A stretch of 64,000 nt of DNA from Loxodes magnus (GCA_946699065.1 CAMPDV010000021.1:868001-932000); one strand, 5' to 3'; numbered from the stretch's first letter, positions 1 to 13,494 are shown. Program-made: numbers and translations. Notes: generated by a model not told the origin, from the letters alone.

Positions 1-1480
1 ATAAATGGATTTAATAAATAAACTTAAAGAATTACCAAAATTAAAAATCCAAAAGTATGCATCATTGGATCTGGATTTCTAGCATTCTAATGTGCTTAAA
101 TTTTGCTATATGGCTAAAATAAAGATGGTCTGGAGTATTTTGAGAAATAGAACTGCTAATTATGCAATCTTCAGTTCTTTAACTGCTAATGTATTGATTG
201 GGATTAATATTGGGAATTTGAGGATTAAAACTTACCTCAATTTGAGCGACTTGGAATTACTATTCTAGCAAAGAGCTAAATAAGAGCTTATTATTAAAAT
301 GTGTAGAGTGCTGAAATGGATAGATACTAGTATTCTAAAAGCTGAATTAATGAGAGTGGAGAAATCAATAAATATACAGGATTAAAAGGACTTGACAAAA
401 AGTTATTCCTTGATGCAATTTAGAACAAAGAGCAAAGACTGTATGTTTAGCAAAGATATACTGCTAAGATGATGAATTCACTTTGTAAGATTTCAGATTT
501 AATCATCCTAGCTAATTATTATCAAGCCAATCCAATTTGCATTAAAAACCATTTGAATACTTAAATAAAGCTAAAGACAGATTTATATTAAAGGTATGAA
601 ATAGATCAAAATTGCAGACTGATTACTGCTAATAAGGGAAATATAGCACTTAACAATGTTTATGGCATTGGACTAGGATTCGGCTAAGTTCGCACTGATC
701 ATGATTAAGAAAATTGAGGAGATGCTTAATGTTTTTAGGTAAATGAGTTACAGCTCTTTGCTGCTGTATAGCTTATCAACAACTTAACATATGAAAATAA
801 AATGTTCAAAGTTCCTTAATTATAATTAGAGATTGCTGAAAATCAAATATCATAAAACATATGGAGAAGATCTCCATTGATGCTATTTACTTAAAGAGAG
901 TCAATTATACCAGTAGAATTTTACCCTAAACCATGTACTCCTCGATTTATGACCAGCCAGAGAAAGTATAGGGTAGCTAAGTAGCAAGTTTTAGCTAAAT
1001 GTTCAGACTAAATATAAAAAAAATTACCTCAAATAGTATAAAAAATAGGTCCATTTCAAACTGTAGTTAACAGATGAAACTACAATAAGCAAGATTTGAC
1101 ATTCGCTTGCAAAGAACCAAAAATAATATCTCAAGCAAAAACTCTTGATACAAATTAGATATCCTAAATATGCGAAAAATAAATATAACAAACACAAAAA
1201 GACTCCTAAAATTTTTAGGAAAATAAGATTTCAGAAAAAGATGCTTAATTATACGAAATATTTGGTAGGAAACCAGATGAATACTATAAAAGATACCGTT
1301 ATTAATTTAATCTATTATTACTAACTAGCAAAGAATATCTAATATCCTACATTAAATAGTACAATCTTAGTAATAATTTATTAGTTATTTATCAAAGGGA
1401 ATTATAAAATAGGAAGCAAATTAGTTTTATTATAAATCAGATTTTATTATTAAAAACTAAGGCTAACTATTTTCTAGTGA
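1..1480 (+). CDS. Putative FAD/NAD(P)-binding oxidoreductase, 5' partial
   Basis: The frame is open from base 1, so the start lies outside the window. Near the beginning is a Rossmann-type stretch, K-V-C-I-I-G-S-G-F-L-A-F, followed by Y-F-E-K, which resembles the N-terminus of ferredoxin/adrenodoxin-reductase-like flavoproteins. The usual G-x-G-x-x-G is incomplete and the downstream NADP-binding motifs are not clear, so family and activity are inferred weakly. A second motif, N-V-Y-G-I-G-L-G-F-G, could be the C-terminal FAD contact. In-frame TGA codons give Trp, for example E-N-W-G-D. A 31-nt intron at 1298-1328 (GT...CTAACTAG) would bring the frame to a TGA at 1478-1480; without it the first in-frame TGA after 1075 is near 1687. 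TGA at 1075-1077 is an alternative stop, but coding-like sequence continues past it. Confidence 0.55.
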
Positions 1481-1938
1481 TAGCCTTATTAATTTTCTAC
1501 TTTAAGTAGACTAAAGTTTTAATTTAATAATAGTCAGTTTAACTTATTACCTACTTGCTTATCTATTTAATAAATTATTAGTTAATGCAAGTAGTTAGTT
1601 CTTAATAATTAAAGATGTACCTTTTTTATAATACCTAGCTCTCTTTTTAATTGAATTATTTAAATCAAACTATTGTCTAAGATACTTGATGAGCTTCTCT
1701 ATCTAAATACTCTTTATTAAGTTCTAAAGAAAGAAAGTTTTTCTATTCAATAAATTTTTGAATACTTTATCTAGTTAATGTATTATAGTAGGGAAATTAT
1801 CTCAAGGGAGTTAAAAAACTAAGCATATAGTGCTATATTTAAGTTTAACTCCTTTATTGGAATTCTTAACTTACTATCTCAAAATACCTAAGCAGCGTTT
1901 TGAACTTTTATTTATTAAGCAATAAAATCCTGAAATTA
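1481..1938. other. AT-rich spacer
   Basis: Very AT-rich sequence between two plus-strand genes. No gene or RNA is visible. The promoter of the next gene should lie here, but I see no distinctive motif. Confidence 0.5.
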
Positions 1939-2914
1939 ATGGAGGAGAATTGTAAAAGTAAAATTTGTTGTGGAGCTTAATTAAGAACAGCTGCTATTTT
2001 AGTAGGTGTTAAAGATTTATTCGAACTCTTTTTTGAAATAGTTGGTTTGATACTCACTCTTACTATTCAAATCAGAACTTTCCTATGACACAAACGAGCT
2101 CTTCATATAGCCTATAGAATTGTTTTTTGTTTTTTACCTCGATCAACTGTATTCTTGCTATCTTGAAGAAAGGAATTTATACTAATATGAAGGAAGTATA
2201 TGGTGATAGTGAGATTTATCACTTTCATTACTTATTTACTATAAGCATTCGCAATTTACGTACTAGACTTATATGATGATCAAAAGGACTTGATTTTTGC
2301 TTTTGAGATAGTTTTTTTGGTAATCGATGTTTACCTTTGGTTCGTTCAAATTTTATTTTACAGAGAGGAAAAAAATTCAAAATCTAAAAATGGTCAATTG
2401 GAAAGTATGATTCTGAGAAAAAATTAAAAATGAAGACTTAAAGTTTAGACTTAGGTAATCATTAATTTAAACTTCAATTTTCTAATTCTAATGCATTCAA
2501 TTCAGTCAATTACCTCAATTCTTTTCACTTAATTTTTTCTCTTTATTCAATTATTTACTTTTGGACTGATCTAAGAAAGAGTGAGACTCTATTCCTACCA
2601 ATATAATTAGTAAGGCTCTTATAAAAAGCTTTTTTTTGAATACTTTTTCGATTCAGATTTATACTCAAAATCATTCATTTTTAGTCTTTTTCAAACAAGA
2701 AATATTAGAAATAATTAAATCAGACAAATAAATTAAGCAAAAAAAATCCGAAATTGATGTAATTAAAGTAGCATAAAAAGAATTATTTCTTATAAGTAAA
2801 AATGAGCTTTAATTAATGAAACATAGCTTGGAGCATATCCGAATGAACATGCTACTCTTATTAAAATCACTTTATCCTGCGTTTTTAAGCAAACGAAAAG
2901 CTATTTAAATGTGA
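1939..2914 (+). CDS. Multi-pass membrane protein of unknown function
   Basis: 319 residues in two exons. The start is the ATG before a short Cys-containing N-terminus (M-E-E-N-C-K-S-K-I-C-C-G). Hydrophobic segments follow at about residues 22-48, 55-72, 82-100 and 110-130; a charged linker (R-E-E-K-N-S-K-S-K) separates these from another hydrophobic block around 175-205. The C-terminal third is Lys/Gln-rich and helical. A 16-nt intron at 2684-2699 (GTCTTTTTCAAACAAG) joins the two frames and leaves 320 codons ending in TGA. TGA at 2431-2433 is read as Trp because coding-like sequence continues beyond it; if it is the stop, the protein has 164 residues. I recognise no family. The arrangement could suit a small channel or receptor, but no signature is visible. 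Confidence 0.7.
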
Positions 2915-3067
2915 AAATTTTTAGTTTGTTTAGATTCTTTCTTTTTTATTAATTAGCTATATTATTCAGAAAGGCGAATTCTTTATCTTTTTTGATATGT
3001 TTTAATAAATAGAAAAGAGTAGCAATATAGTTCTAAATGTAAATTAAATATAAACTAATATTTACAT

Positions 3068-3949
3068 TCATTTTTTACTAACCTTCCTTACCTTCTTTTT
3101 TGGTGCTACGCTAGATTTCTGAATGTTTCTAGGTGTTACTTACTGGCTTAACTCTTCGTTTTCTTCCCTTAAAGATATTAACTCTTCTTTCAAGGCAGCT
3201 ATAAGCTCTTTTTGCTGCATTCTGATTTTTTCACTTCTCTCAAATTAAAATTACAACTCATTGTATTATTCTTGGAATTTATTATACTAGTTTGTAAAAC
3301 TATCTTTCACTTTTAACGTATGTCGAAGATTATCCACTTCTCTTTGAATCTTTATCCTCTTGCTTCGTTCTTAAGCAAGATCTTACTTTAGCTTATCTAC
3401 CGTTTTAATATTAGATAGTGATCTAATAGTTTTCTTTTGCTTATTTCTGACTTTTTTATTTATAATTTACTTTGGACTTTCTTATTTTGAATTTTTACTT
3501 AGATCTGATTGTGCTGACGGAGAAAAAGTGTGTTCTAAAGATTCTAATAAGTCTTATTTCTTTTTGCTATTATTTTAAAAGCTATCCTATCCATATTTTT
3601 AATTTAGTCTTAGATCTTCTTTAAGCAAGATATCACTTCTATCTCCTTTCTAACTCTATTAGATCAAAGACCTTTCGTTAGATATTTAGCTTTCTGTTTA
3701 AATCTCTTAATTCCTATTAAACTTCCTTTCTAGATTCTAAATTTTGCTTTGAAGCATAAAAATTTCATCCTTTAAACCATTTACTTTCATATCACTCTCA
3801 TAAACATCAGAAGGTTAATAATTCATAGGTTCAGTCTTTGGATATATCTCTTATATAGCATCTCTCTGAATAAGGGAGAGTTATTTATCTAGAATGCTTT
3901 TCATTTGATTTGCTTATTCTTAGCTTAATTCTTTAGGAAGGAGGTCCAT
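3068..3949 (-). CDS. Coiled-coil protein
   Basis: 293 residues, no intron, from ATG at 3949 to TGA at 3068-3070. The N-terminus is M-D-L-L-P-K-E-L. The protein is rich in Glu, Lys, Gln and Leu with heptad-like spacing: one short coil around residues 55-80 and a long one around 185-270. Between them is a basic, Ser-rich linker. It ends in a strongly basic tail, S-V-A-P-K-K-K-V-R-K-V-S-K-K, which could bind microtubules or nucleic acid. No catalytic motif is visible and I do not recognise a named family; a cytoskeletal or basal-body role is a guess. It shares the minus strand with the LNR-RING gene, 57 bases upstream of it in transcription order. Confidence 0.8.
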
Positions 3950-4006
3950 TTTTATAGAATATAGTTATAAAATTAACAATAAGAATATAGTAACTTTGCC
4001 TATTTT

Positions 4007-5236
4007 TCAATTCATGAAGCTTTGTATAAATAACTAAGGTGTTCTGTTACTCTGAATTTCTATTTGAGTCATCATGAATTAATTTTAATCCATTGATTGC
4101 ACTTAAACTTGTATTTTCCTTTATTTTGGCTCTTCTTCTACTGTAAAAGGGTTTTTAAAGCATTAAGGGCATGTAGGCTTGTCTGTATGCTATGCGATTC
4201 ATAGCTTTATGCAAATAGAGTGATAAATATGCTTGCATTGAAGTTTGCATACTTCTACCTCTGCTATGAACCTAAATAAATAATAGAAGTTACTCTTCAA
4301 AGCAAATGCAACATGTAGGTTCTCCTACTTCTACTTGGCTTCTATTGAACTTTATAGCTATTAGTTTCGTACCAATATCCTCTTCAAATGTCTTTGTTTC
4401 TTCCTCTTAAATTGCAACAATCTATCGTCTTTTTCTGCAATACCTTATAGCGATAATACATATAAAGCAAAAGCAAATTAATACTACAACTGATATTGTT
4501 CAAATAAACGCATTAGGGATTGATTTTGATCCTTATTTACAATCAGATCCATCAAAATTGCATTAAAAATTATTGCAAGAACTATCGCAAATCCCATCAT
4601 TAATTCATTATTCAGGACATATGCAAATGCAATTTCCATTATCATAATTACAGAATTTGTTATCACAGTCTTTATCACACTATCCATTAGTAAATTTTGA
4701 TAAATCACATTAATCAAAGCATTGATCACAATCACCTTAATCATACTAGCAGTTTTATTTATAACATTCAGAGTTGCAAATCCCATTTCCTATCATATTC
4801 TATGTACATTTGTCTGCACAAAGATTGCAATCATTTCCATCTCACTCACATAAAGTATTATTGCACTCTTAGTTACATATACCATCTTAAATCTGAGAAG
4901 CTTCACATTATTAAGAGCAAAACTACAAACTTCGTGCTTTTGGATAATTACAATCCTCCTTATCATATTAACATCCCTGGGTATAGCATTACTCTTAGCA
5001 AACTCCATCACCAATCATTGAAATAAAGCATCCTTAATTGCACTAAGAATCTTTTCAAGCTTCTTCAATGAACATTTTCCTTATAAAAAGAATAAAATTA
5101 AATTTAATCGATCTTACTTAACTATGGTTGAACACTTTTATCTCAGTGTCTAAGTTAACTTTTCTAACTCACCATTACTACCTTCTTATCAATATCTTAC
5201 ATTAGTTAACAAAACCCCAGCACTTAAGGAAAGCAT
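4007..5236 (-). CDS. LNR-repeat transmembrane RING-H2 E3 ubiquitin ligase
   Basis: 389 residues in three exons; introns of 38 nt (5080-5117) and 22 nt (4272-4293, GTAAC...TTTAG) restore one frame. A hydrophobic start (M-L-S-L-S-A-G-V-L-L) may be a short signal peptide; the open frame continues upstream with more hydrophobic residues but no ATG. Five Lin-12/Notch repeats fill about residues 60-220, each with the pattern D-G-x-C-x-x-x-C-x-x-x-x-C-x-[YWF]-D-x-x-D-C. One has Trp from TGA (C-E-W-D-G). A membrane segment at about 230-252 (T-I-S-V-V-V-L-I-C-F-C-F-I-C-I-I) precedes basic residues. The cytoplasmic part carries a RING-H2: C-C-I-C, then C-K-L-Q-C-K-H-I-Y-H-S-I-C and C-P-Q-C. RING-H2 domains recruit E2 enzymes; LNR modules bind calcium and stabilise receptors. 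A membrane-bound, ligand- or calcium-responsive ligase is inferred. Confidence 0.9.
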
Positions 5237-7323
5237 GCTAAATTAAATTCCTAAAAGGTAAAAGAGAAGTATTTGGATTGGCTAGTATAATTAACTAAAT
5301 TAAGAAGATTAGAAATAGTAGTAATAGTAAGGTAGATATGAGGGTATAAATAGCTTAGTTCTGAGTTAATTATAATATGATGTAGCAAATTTATATTATA
5401 GTAATTAGTAACCAGCGCACCTACTTGCTTCAATACAATATTTAGGTTATAAGAAGTAGAAAAAGTAAATTAATTTAACTTTCTATAAGATTAAATTACC
5501 TTTTCGTTACTGATACTCATTTTATAGCTTAAATAGATATAAGCTATATATAAGTTAAATAAAGTTCTAGTTTCTAAATATAATAATATCCTATATATTT
5601 GTTTTAAAGCTAAATGATAAATTAAAGTGTAACAATTAAAAATTATTAGTTTTAGAGTATTTTTAAGGAAGTTAAGTTTATATAAGCTTCACTAATTAAG
5701 CTACATCTATTTTATTTTTCCATAGTTATAAATCCTAAACTATAAAATACCTAAGATAAAGTTAAGTCTTCTAAAGATATTCACCAAAATTATTAAATGC
5801 CTAAATATTGGGACTTAAAATTAGTGTTAAAATTATATATATTAGCGTAGTAAGAAATAGCTAAGGCTTTAAATATTTAACTCTTTTTATCTTCCTAATA
5901 GATAGGGCAAGGGTAAATAGATCATGTCCCTTTAATTAATCAATTAAAAGTTCCCTTTTTTCCTTTGTTATACCTTGCTACTTTATTAATTATCTACTCT
6001 CTTAATATCCAATAATCATACTCTTGATTAATTTACTTTTATAAATCTAGAAAATAAGGTAAGTTTTTAATCTTATCTGCTGTATTTTAATTGGATTTAG
6101 TATTTAATAAAAAAAGCATCAGAAAGACTTTAATTAGATAAAGTTGATATTAGGAAGTAACTAGTATAATTATAAAATACCAAGAATACAAGTTAGGGAA
6201 ATGATGCCTCTCATCAAAAATAAGATATTAACTGCTTAATTTACAATAATATTGAAATAGGATCTGTAATCATACTCAAACTCCTTCTAGATTGATAGTT
6301 TTTAGATAGTTAGTATATATTCAATAGTTTTCTACTTCAAGCACTATATAGTAGATTCTTTCTAAGGCTTTATATTGATTTTGATATCAATAGAATTCTT
6401 AATATCACTTCGTTATTTAAAATTGTATGTATTCTAAAACTTTACTGGATTAAAATTAAGTAGTGTATTAGATTAATCTATGTGCTAAGAAGTTTCTGCA
6501 TAAATAAATAGCTATTTGTATAAAAATCTTACCAAATGTATATGAGATTTTTTTAATTGAATCTAAGTTAAATAAATAAAGTATCTAGCAAATAAGAAAA
6601 TCAAACCTCAATGTTACTTTAAAGTTATTTTCACATCCTTTCTTCAAACTCAAGCATTACTTTAAAGTTGCATTTTCAATTAATCTGTTTATTACAATAT
6701 CATTCTAGTAATTAGATGTTCAAAAATTTCAAATGCTTACTCTTATTACAACCATCAATCATTTTAATAAATACAACTTTAACTAACCCTCTAAAGCTTC
6801 TAAACCAGTTAATATCTCCATCCTATATAAAATATTGGTTCTCTATATACTTTATTATGATATATTCAGCTATAATAATACTTTTAGCCTTTACTTCAAT
6901 TATATAATACCTAATCTTCTAACTATAGACTCTCTTAATTTGCTAAGCTAGTATTAGAATATAAAATGTTTTATTAAGCTGGGATTATGATTTAGCTAAT
7001 ATAATTCTATAAGCATCTAGTGTACATTAGTAAACTAAATATGTAAGTGTAAGCAATTGGATAAGATCTAGCTAGGTAGCCTATTAAAATAAGCTTTATT
7101 TTTATTCTATCAAATACCGTTTTGTAGGTACCCTGATATTGGTTTATTTCTTCAGTCTATCATTATAACTCTTATAGGTATGAAAACCAAAAAGAGTTTA
7201 GAATTGATAAGTAAAGCATAATAGAAGGATTATAGTGTTTTATAAAGTAGAGGTAGTATTCTAATGCTGGTATATAAGTAACCTTTTGAATGCTTTATCT
7301 ATATATTAAATATCATTCTAAGT
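5237..7323. other. Long AT-rich spacer with one weak ORF
   Basis: About 2 kb with almost no GC-rich segments, upstream of two divergent genes. One plus-strand frame, 6716-7183, runs 155 codons without TGA and is hydrophobic (W-F-S-I-Y-F-I-M-I-Y), but it is nearly devoid of Asp, Glu and Gly, as expected of translated AT-rich noncoding DNA. I do not call it a gene. No RNA gene or repeat is visible. Confidence 0.4.
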
Positions 7324-10300
7324 ATGGAAATTGATTCTTAACTGTATAACTGATTAGTAGAGAGAAAAGTTATAGATCAAACTAAAGAAAATTTAGTTGA
7401 CGAGAAGTCACTAAACAAGTTAGGTAGTGGACTTGGGTTTAAACCTCTAATAAATGTATTATTTAAGCTAAAGGTAAGTTTAGTGCTAATTATTTTAGAT
7501 TCATGAGAATCCTTAGACGAAAATTGACTTGCAACCACTTGATGATATATCTGAAAACGTGAAATCAGCAGCCTCTAAGCTTTTTAATTGAAATTTGCTA
7601 ATTAAAGTCTTAGATCAATTTAAAATTAAAATTGATCAAGACACTAAAGCCCTGATACTACTAGATGATAAAAACATGATAATTGATGTACTAAGCTAGA
7701 TTTACGACTATGAAGAAAAACTGATATAAAAGCTAGATGTTAAAGATAACATTAGCACTACAACTATCAAGAGGATTAAAAGAGTAAAAATAGGTCCCGA
7801 TAAAGCATTGTATTTAGACTCAGTTGATAGAAATAAGTCTTTAGACTAAACTAAAATATGCTTGGAGTTTTTACTAATTTCTTTAAGTAGAAATTTCGAT
7901 CTTAACATTAAATAGTCTGTTGGTTTACTTACTTAAAGCAATAAAATCCTGGCGCATGTATTAGCAAAAGGTCTTAAGGGTTAGTTTGAGCCCGTTAAAA
8001 ATTTTTATACAGATATATTGAAAAACGTGAGACACATTTCAAGAATGACTCTGGAAGAAACTGCTTAAAAGTCTTTATACTTAATATGTAATGCCTTAAG
8101 GCCAGGACTTTTAAGCAAAAATTTTGAAATAGCTTAAATAAGTAGTTAAGTATTTTATAAGCTAGGAGCCTGTTTTATTAGTTCTGGATAAGAATAATTG
8201 TGCTGAAATTGATTCACTTAGAACATAGGAGGATTAGATGCATTTTTGATTGCTTATAGACACTTCTAAACTAGTATAAAATAATAAGTGATAAATTCAA
8301 TTCTTTTGTACAGCTAGGACAACTTATCCGAGATACTGACCTAATAAATACCTACCATCCTTTAAAGCGAATCATAAACCATCAATTTACTATCTGAATT
8401 TATTCCTTTTATCTTAGAACTTCCTGATTACCCTGAAAAGCTACTAAAATCAGGGGTGGTAGATTCTCTTTTTCAAATGTGCATAAAGTTATCAGGAGAT
8501 TAGGTAAAGCCCTTAGCAGAGCACTTAAAGAGTTTATTCCTCTTAATTCTCTTATGGAAGCATTTTCCCTAACATGCGATAAAAGAAGAGAATAATGGAA
8601 AAGAATAAGAGCAGAGAGCTTTAACAATAATAGGCAGGATAAAAAAATATTTAGGCTTCAACTCTTAAGTTCTTAGTATGCAGGTACTCGCTCTTTCCTT
8701 TGATTTACTTGAATTCTTAGCTTGCACTAAGAATAAAGCAGCGCCAAAATTATATCGAACATTACTAGAATCTCTAAAATCAGCAATGGATAACACAGTA
8801 TTAAGAGATTTCATCTATGAAAACTTCGTTTTAGTGTATGCCTCATGTGACAATATACCAGTAGGCTGAGTAATCGAGTATATTGTTAGAATACTAGATG
8901 TAGTGGGAAATACCTGGTTCTACACTTCGTCAGATTTTAACCTTTTTAAGTAGATTTCTAAGCATCCTAGACTTGAAAATAAGCACGCTATTTAAATGCT
9001 GAATCTTTTATCCTAAATTCACTTAAACAAGATAGAATTCAGTAACTCAACCTTGATCAGTTTAAAAGAGCTGATGATTAGATTTAAGGATGAAAGGGAT
9101 TTTTAGGAGAACTTGATAAAGCTAATAAAAAAGTGTCTTAAGGTAATCTAGGAAATTGATAAAGTATAGAACTCATCCTGGAAAAATGCTAAGAAGTTAA
9201 AGTAATAGCCTAAGAGTCAGTAAGGTGTAAGCTGGCTAGGATTAGAATTTTTATAAACCTAGGATAAATCAGAGGACTCTACTCTAGCTAATCGAAAATA
9301 AGATCTTGCAATAAAAATGATAAAGCGAATCCTCAATCTCAATTAGTAAAGTCTAAATGAAAGAATTAAAGATGAAGTAGGTAAAAGAATCCTAATATAT
9401 AGGAAAAAGTTAAACATATAAGATAATCATTTAACAACTATCTTATCTTTCTTTGGATAGTCTGAGTAAATTTTATCTAAGTGGGAAGATTCAAATAAAT
9501 AGAAAGAGAGTACTAGTAAATGATTGAATTCATCAGGGCTTTCTCTTATAGGAAGAAGTAATAATAAGATTGTCAGTTTCGCTTTAAACAAAAAAGCACC
9601 AACTAGAGCAAATAGTGTTTTATAGCTTCTTGATATAGAGTAAAGCATGACTGAAAGAGCTTCTATGTAAATTAAAAAAATTAAGCTGAAAAAACTGCAG
9701 CGAGAAGAAAAGTAGAATGCTTCAATGATCGAAGAGTAAAAAAATAAACTGAAAAAGTTTAGTAAATTTAAAGCTCAACTTGAAAACGCCAGATTAATGA
9801 CTATTCCTGAAAGCTAGCATATAGGAGCTATAATATCTAGCAAAAAAAGAATAGAAGATATTTATTTCAAAGAATAGTAATAAAGCAAAATATAAAAAGC
9901 AAGACTTTTTATTATTGATTGTCCCTTTGAGTAATCTTAAGTTAACTGACTTTTATCTCGCTACAATAAAGCGCTTAAGTACTTCTATAAGAATTATTCT
10001 AAGCTTTATGAGCCATTATAGGACGAATGCAAATTCTTAGAAGGACACATCAAACCCAATACTAAATATCTAAACACTTATGAATTTCTAAGGCTTTTTA
10101 GAAATCATGGATTCGAAGAATTCATTTTACCAAAGCATCAACTGCAAGCGATGATAAAGGTCTATCTAACTAAACAGAAGAGTGCTAATTTAATTTGATT
10201 CGAGTTTGACCATTTCAAGTAGCTCTTTGTACAAGCAAGTATGTTAGCAAGTACTTGCCATCCTTGTAAGACTTCAGATTTTAACCCTTCAATTGCTGTA

Positions 10301-13011
10301 AAAAATACATTTTAAATATTTAAGAATTATGATAAAGCTACTGGGAAAAATATCCAAATCTATAGAAAAGTAAATGATAGCAAATTTGGTGATGAATTAG
10401 TAATTGAAAAGATCAATTAAAGCTTATTGAAGAACTAAGATATTAAGATACCAGAGGAATACCAGATAGTTGAAACTAAAGTTCTTAGGATTGGACATTA
10501 AATACCACCTTATATAGAACTAGATGAAGTATAAAGATAAGCTATATACCTACTTGATGAGATTATATTCAAGCAATTTGATTTTCACATCCTAATGCCA
10601 ACATGTTGATGGAAAGTTAAAAAATCATGTAGAGCAGTTTAAGACTAAAATGTGTGGTCAATCAAGTAATATAAGATACCCAAAACTATTAAGTCACCTC
10701 AAATAAGATATTAAGTAGCTATTCTTGGATATAGCGATTAGGTAGTAGAATCAGCTTTGCTACTTGATGAAATATGTAAAGCAGTAAGCTCTAAAATAAA
10801 CAGAATAAAAGGAATGCCGAAAGAGAATAATGCCATAAAGTAAAGACTAAAGCTACAAGAACTCGAATCATAATTTAGAAGCTAATAAGATAAAAAATGG
10901 TTAAGTAACAGGAAAGCCATTTAAGATTAAATTGAGGAGTATAAATAAAATAAGATCTAAAAAGAACAAATGTTAGAAGAAATGAAGGAAAAGAAGGAGC
11001 ATTTAGAAGAGCTTAAAAAACAAAGAGAATAGGAATATTTAGAAGAGTAGAGAAAGAAACTTAAAAAATATAGAATTAAAAAGAAAAAATAGATGAAAAA
11101 GAAACAGAAATAAAAGGAAGCTGAAGAATAGGAAAGAAAGGAAAGAGCGAAAAGTTAAGCTCTTTACATAAAATAGTAGGCTTAGTAGTTATCAGAGTAA
11201 TTTTAAAAAAAATCAGAAGAGAATAAAATAAAGAAGTAGTAGAAATAAATTGAAGAATAGGAAAGAGAAGGAAAAATAAAAGAAAGAAAGCAAGAAGTTT
11301 TTCAAAATAGCGAAGAGGAGAAAGATAAAAGATTGGCTTTTAAGCTTTTCCTTTATAAGTTGAATGAAGTATGAGAAAAGAGCTAGGAAGTTATAAAAAA
11401 GTACGAAAAGTAGCTTCAAATATTGTTTTATTTTTACTCTCAACTTTCAACTAAGGAGTTGCACTAAAATTTGTCAGAAGATGCAAGTAGGCTAGATATT
11501 CATGAACTATCTCGCTTTAGCAAAGATTTTGGTCTTGTACCATATTTGGTGACAAATGAGGATAATATTAATAACTTCAAACAGTTAATGAAAAATAAGA
11601 CATTTACATATGAAATTGATGAAGGGATTAACTTTTAAGATTTCTGCGTAATATTGGTAAGGCAAGCATTGTTTGGATAAAATGTGCTTAAGATTCTAAA
11701 AGGTGATTCACCAGGTTTTGGTAATTTTTAATATTTAGTAAAGCCTAGGCAAATCATGCAGCAGAGACAGAATGAAGAAGTTGATATCGAAGCCTATTCT
11801 TCTAATTTACTTGAGTTTATGATAACTTACATTCTATAACTCCCTCAAAATCCTTATGATATCAAAGTAAAACTACAAAAGATTTCATATGAAACAACCA
11901 AGGAAAAAAGGAAACGTATAGAAAATCTTTATAAATGTAACTTTTCATTTCAGTATAGAGATAGGAAAAGAAAGAGGTTAAGCTCACTAAGAAAGAGTAA
12001 CGATAGAATGAACTCATCGAGTTTTTCCAGAAAAATAAAGATTCGGGATTTTTCAAATTCGCTAAATTCAAAACTTAAAATCTAGCTGAGTTGAATAGTA
12101 AGAAAAACGAAAGCAAAAGGAATAGCATATAAGAATAAAATGAGGAAGATAAGATAAATGGATAAGAACTCAATGAAAAATAAGAAAACTAATAAGAGAA
12201 TTAAACATAATAGTCCTAGTGGTTTTTACATAATTAAAATTTGGAATATTTGAAAAATAAAAAAAATACTTGGTTTAAAGTTTTATGCCACACTCCTTAA
12301 AAGGAAGAGGAGTAAAAGGAATAGTAAAATTAGAATAATGTGGAAGAGGGAGAATAAGGAAATAACTCTTAATATACTTATGTTACTACAGAAGAAACTG
12401 TTGAAGTCACAGCTAGCGAATCAGAAGAAGGAATTAGCGAGAAAAATGAGGAAGATTAAGGGAGTGAAGAAGAGTAGCAAGAATAAAGCAGATAAGTAAA
12501 AAGAGAAAATAATTATAAGTCAGAAAATGAACTAATAAATAAAGAAGCAAAAGAAAAAGAAAAAGGTAATCACAGTTTTACATTGAACTAATTATAATCA
12601 GGATAAAAAGAACATACTTTACTAAATAGATAAAATCAATTCTCTACTTGGTTTGTTTTAAAGTACCCTGAACAAAATTAATAATAAGAAAATTAGTAAA
12701 TCTTATAGCAGAAAACCAATTCAAATCAGAATAAATCTTAAGATTAAGGCTGAAATTTACTTTTCAAGCCTAACTAAGGTAACCAAAAAGCGTAATTTGA
12801 TGGTGATTGGATGAATAATTATTATAATAACTAAGGAAATTAGCAATAAAATAACGATCAGTTGACAAAAGAATAGATGAAAAATGAACAATAAATAAAT
12901 TAAAACTAAAAGAATGATCATTAGTCTAACTTATAGTCAATTAATGAACAGAAGAATTAATAAAGTAATTTCTAGCAAGAAAATTTACATTCTCCAGAAG
13001 ATCAGCAATGA
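7324..13011 (+). CDS. Large helical-repeat and coiled-coil protein, possibly ciliary
   Basis: 1881 residues in three exons, introns 7474-7498 (25 nt) and 11937-11953 (17 nt, GTAACTTTTCATTTCAG). Residues 1-130 (M-E-I-D-S-Q-L-Y-N-W-L) look like a small helical domain and may be calponin-homology-like. Roughly 180-800 is a long series of amphipathic helices with Leu/Ile spacing typical of armadillo/HEAT folds. Charged coiled coil follows (about 1170-1380, rich in E-E-Q-R-K-K), then a globular patch (F-G-L-V-P-Y-L-V) and a Gln/Asn/Glu-rich low-complexity tail. At least nine in-frame TGA codons read well as Trp, for example C-W-W-K-V and N-W-L-L-S-R-Y. CH-like plus ARM plus coiled coil is common in axonemal and central-pair proteins, so a ciliary role is plausible but unproven. 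The start is the first ATG of the frame. Confidence 0.85.
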
Positions 13012-13494
13012 GCAAGAGCATCATCAACTTGATTTAATAGCATTAATTTTTTAATTTTAGTTCTCTATTTTAAAATTTCAGAGATTCCTTTAAAAATATT
13101 ACTAATAATTTAATATGGGAAAGAAGATATAAATAACTATAGTTCTGACATAATAGATACAAAGATTACTTAATCTAAGATTATAAAAATAAACTTTAAG
13201 CTCTAATTTTTGGTAATTATATCTAAATTTAAAACGAAAAAACTACTCTATACTTATTTAAATAATGTAATGATTCAAATTATTTTCGTTTAGTTTTAAA
13301 GATTTTCTTTAATATTAAATCTCAAAAAATTGACTACTGTATAATTAAACTATAAAATCAATAGATTGGATAGATTATCTCTAATTAGTTAATAGCATTG
13401 GAAATATCTCTGCTAAATACTTAAGTATAATAGAGAAAGTTGTGAGTGAATCAAATATACTAAAATTTAAAAATCTATAGTCATTTAGTACTTC
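13012..13494. other. AT-rich intergenic region between convergent genes
   Basis: Both flanking genes end here, so it holds two 3' regions. I see no further gene or strong hairpin. Confidence 0.5.

Noticed and set aside
1-400. Alternative first-gene frame starting at ATG 5
   Set aside because: It closes at tandem TGA near 467 and lacks the Rossmann-like motif and continuity shown by the chosen frame.
4697-5026. Plus-strand ORF rich in His/Asn/Ser
   Set aside because: Antisense of the LNR repeats, which are unambiguous on the minus strand.
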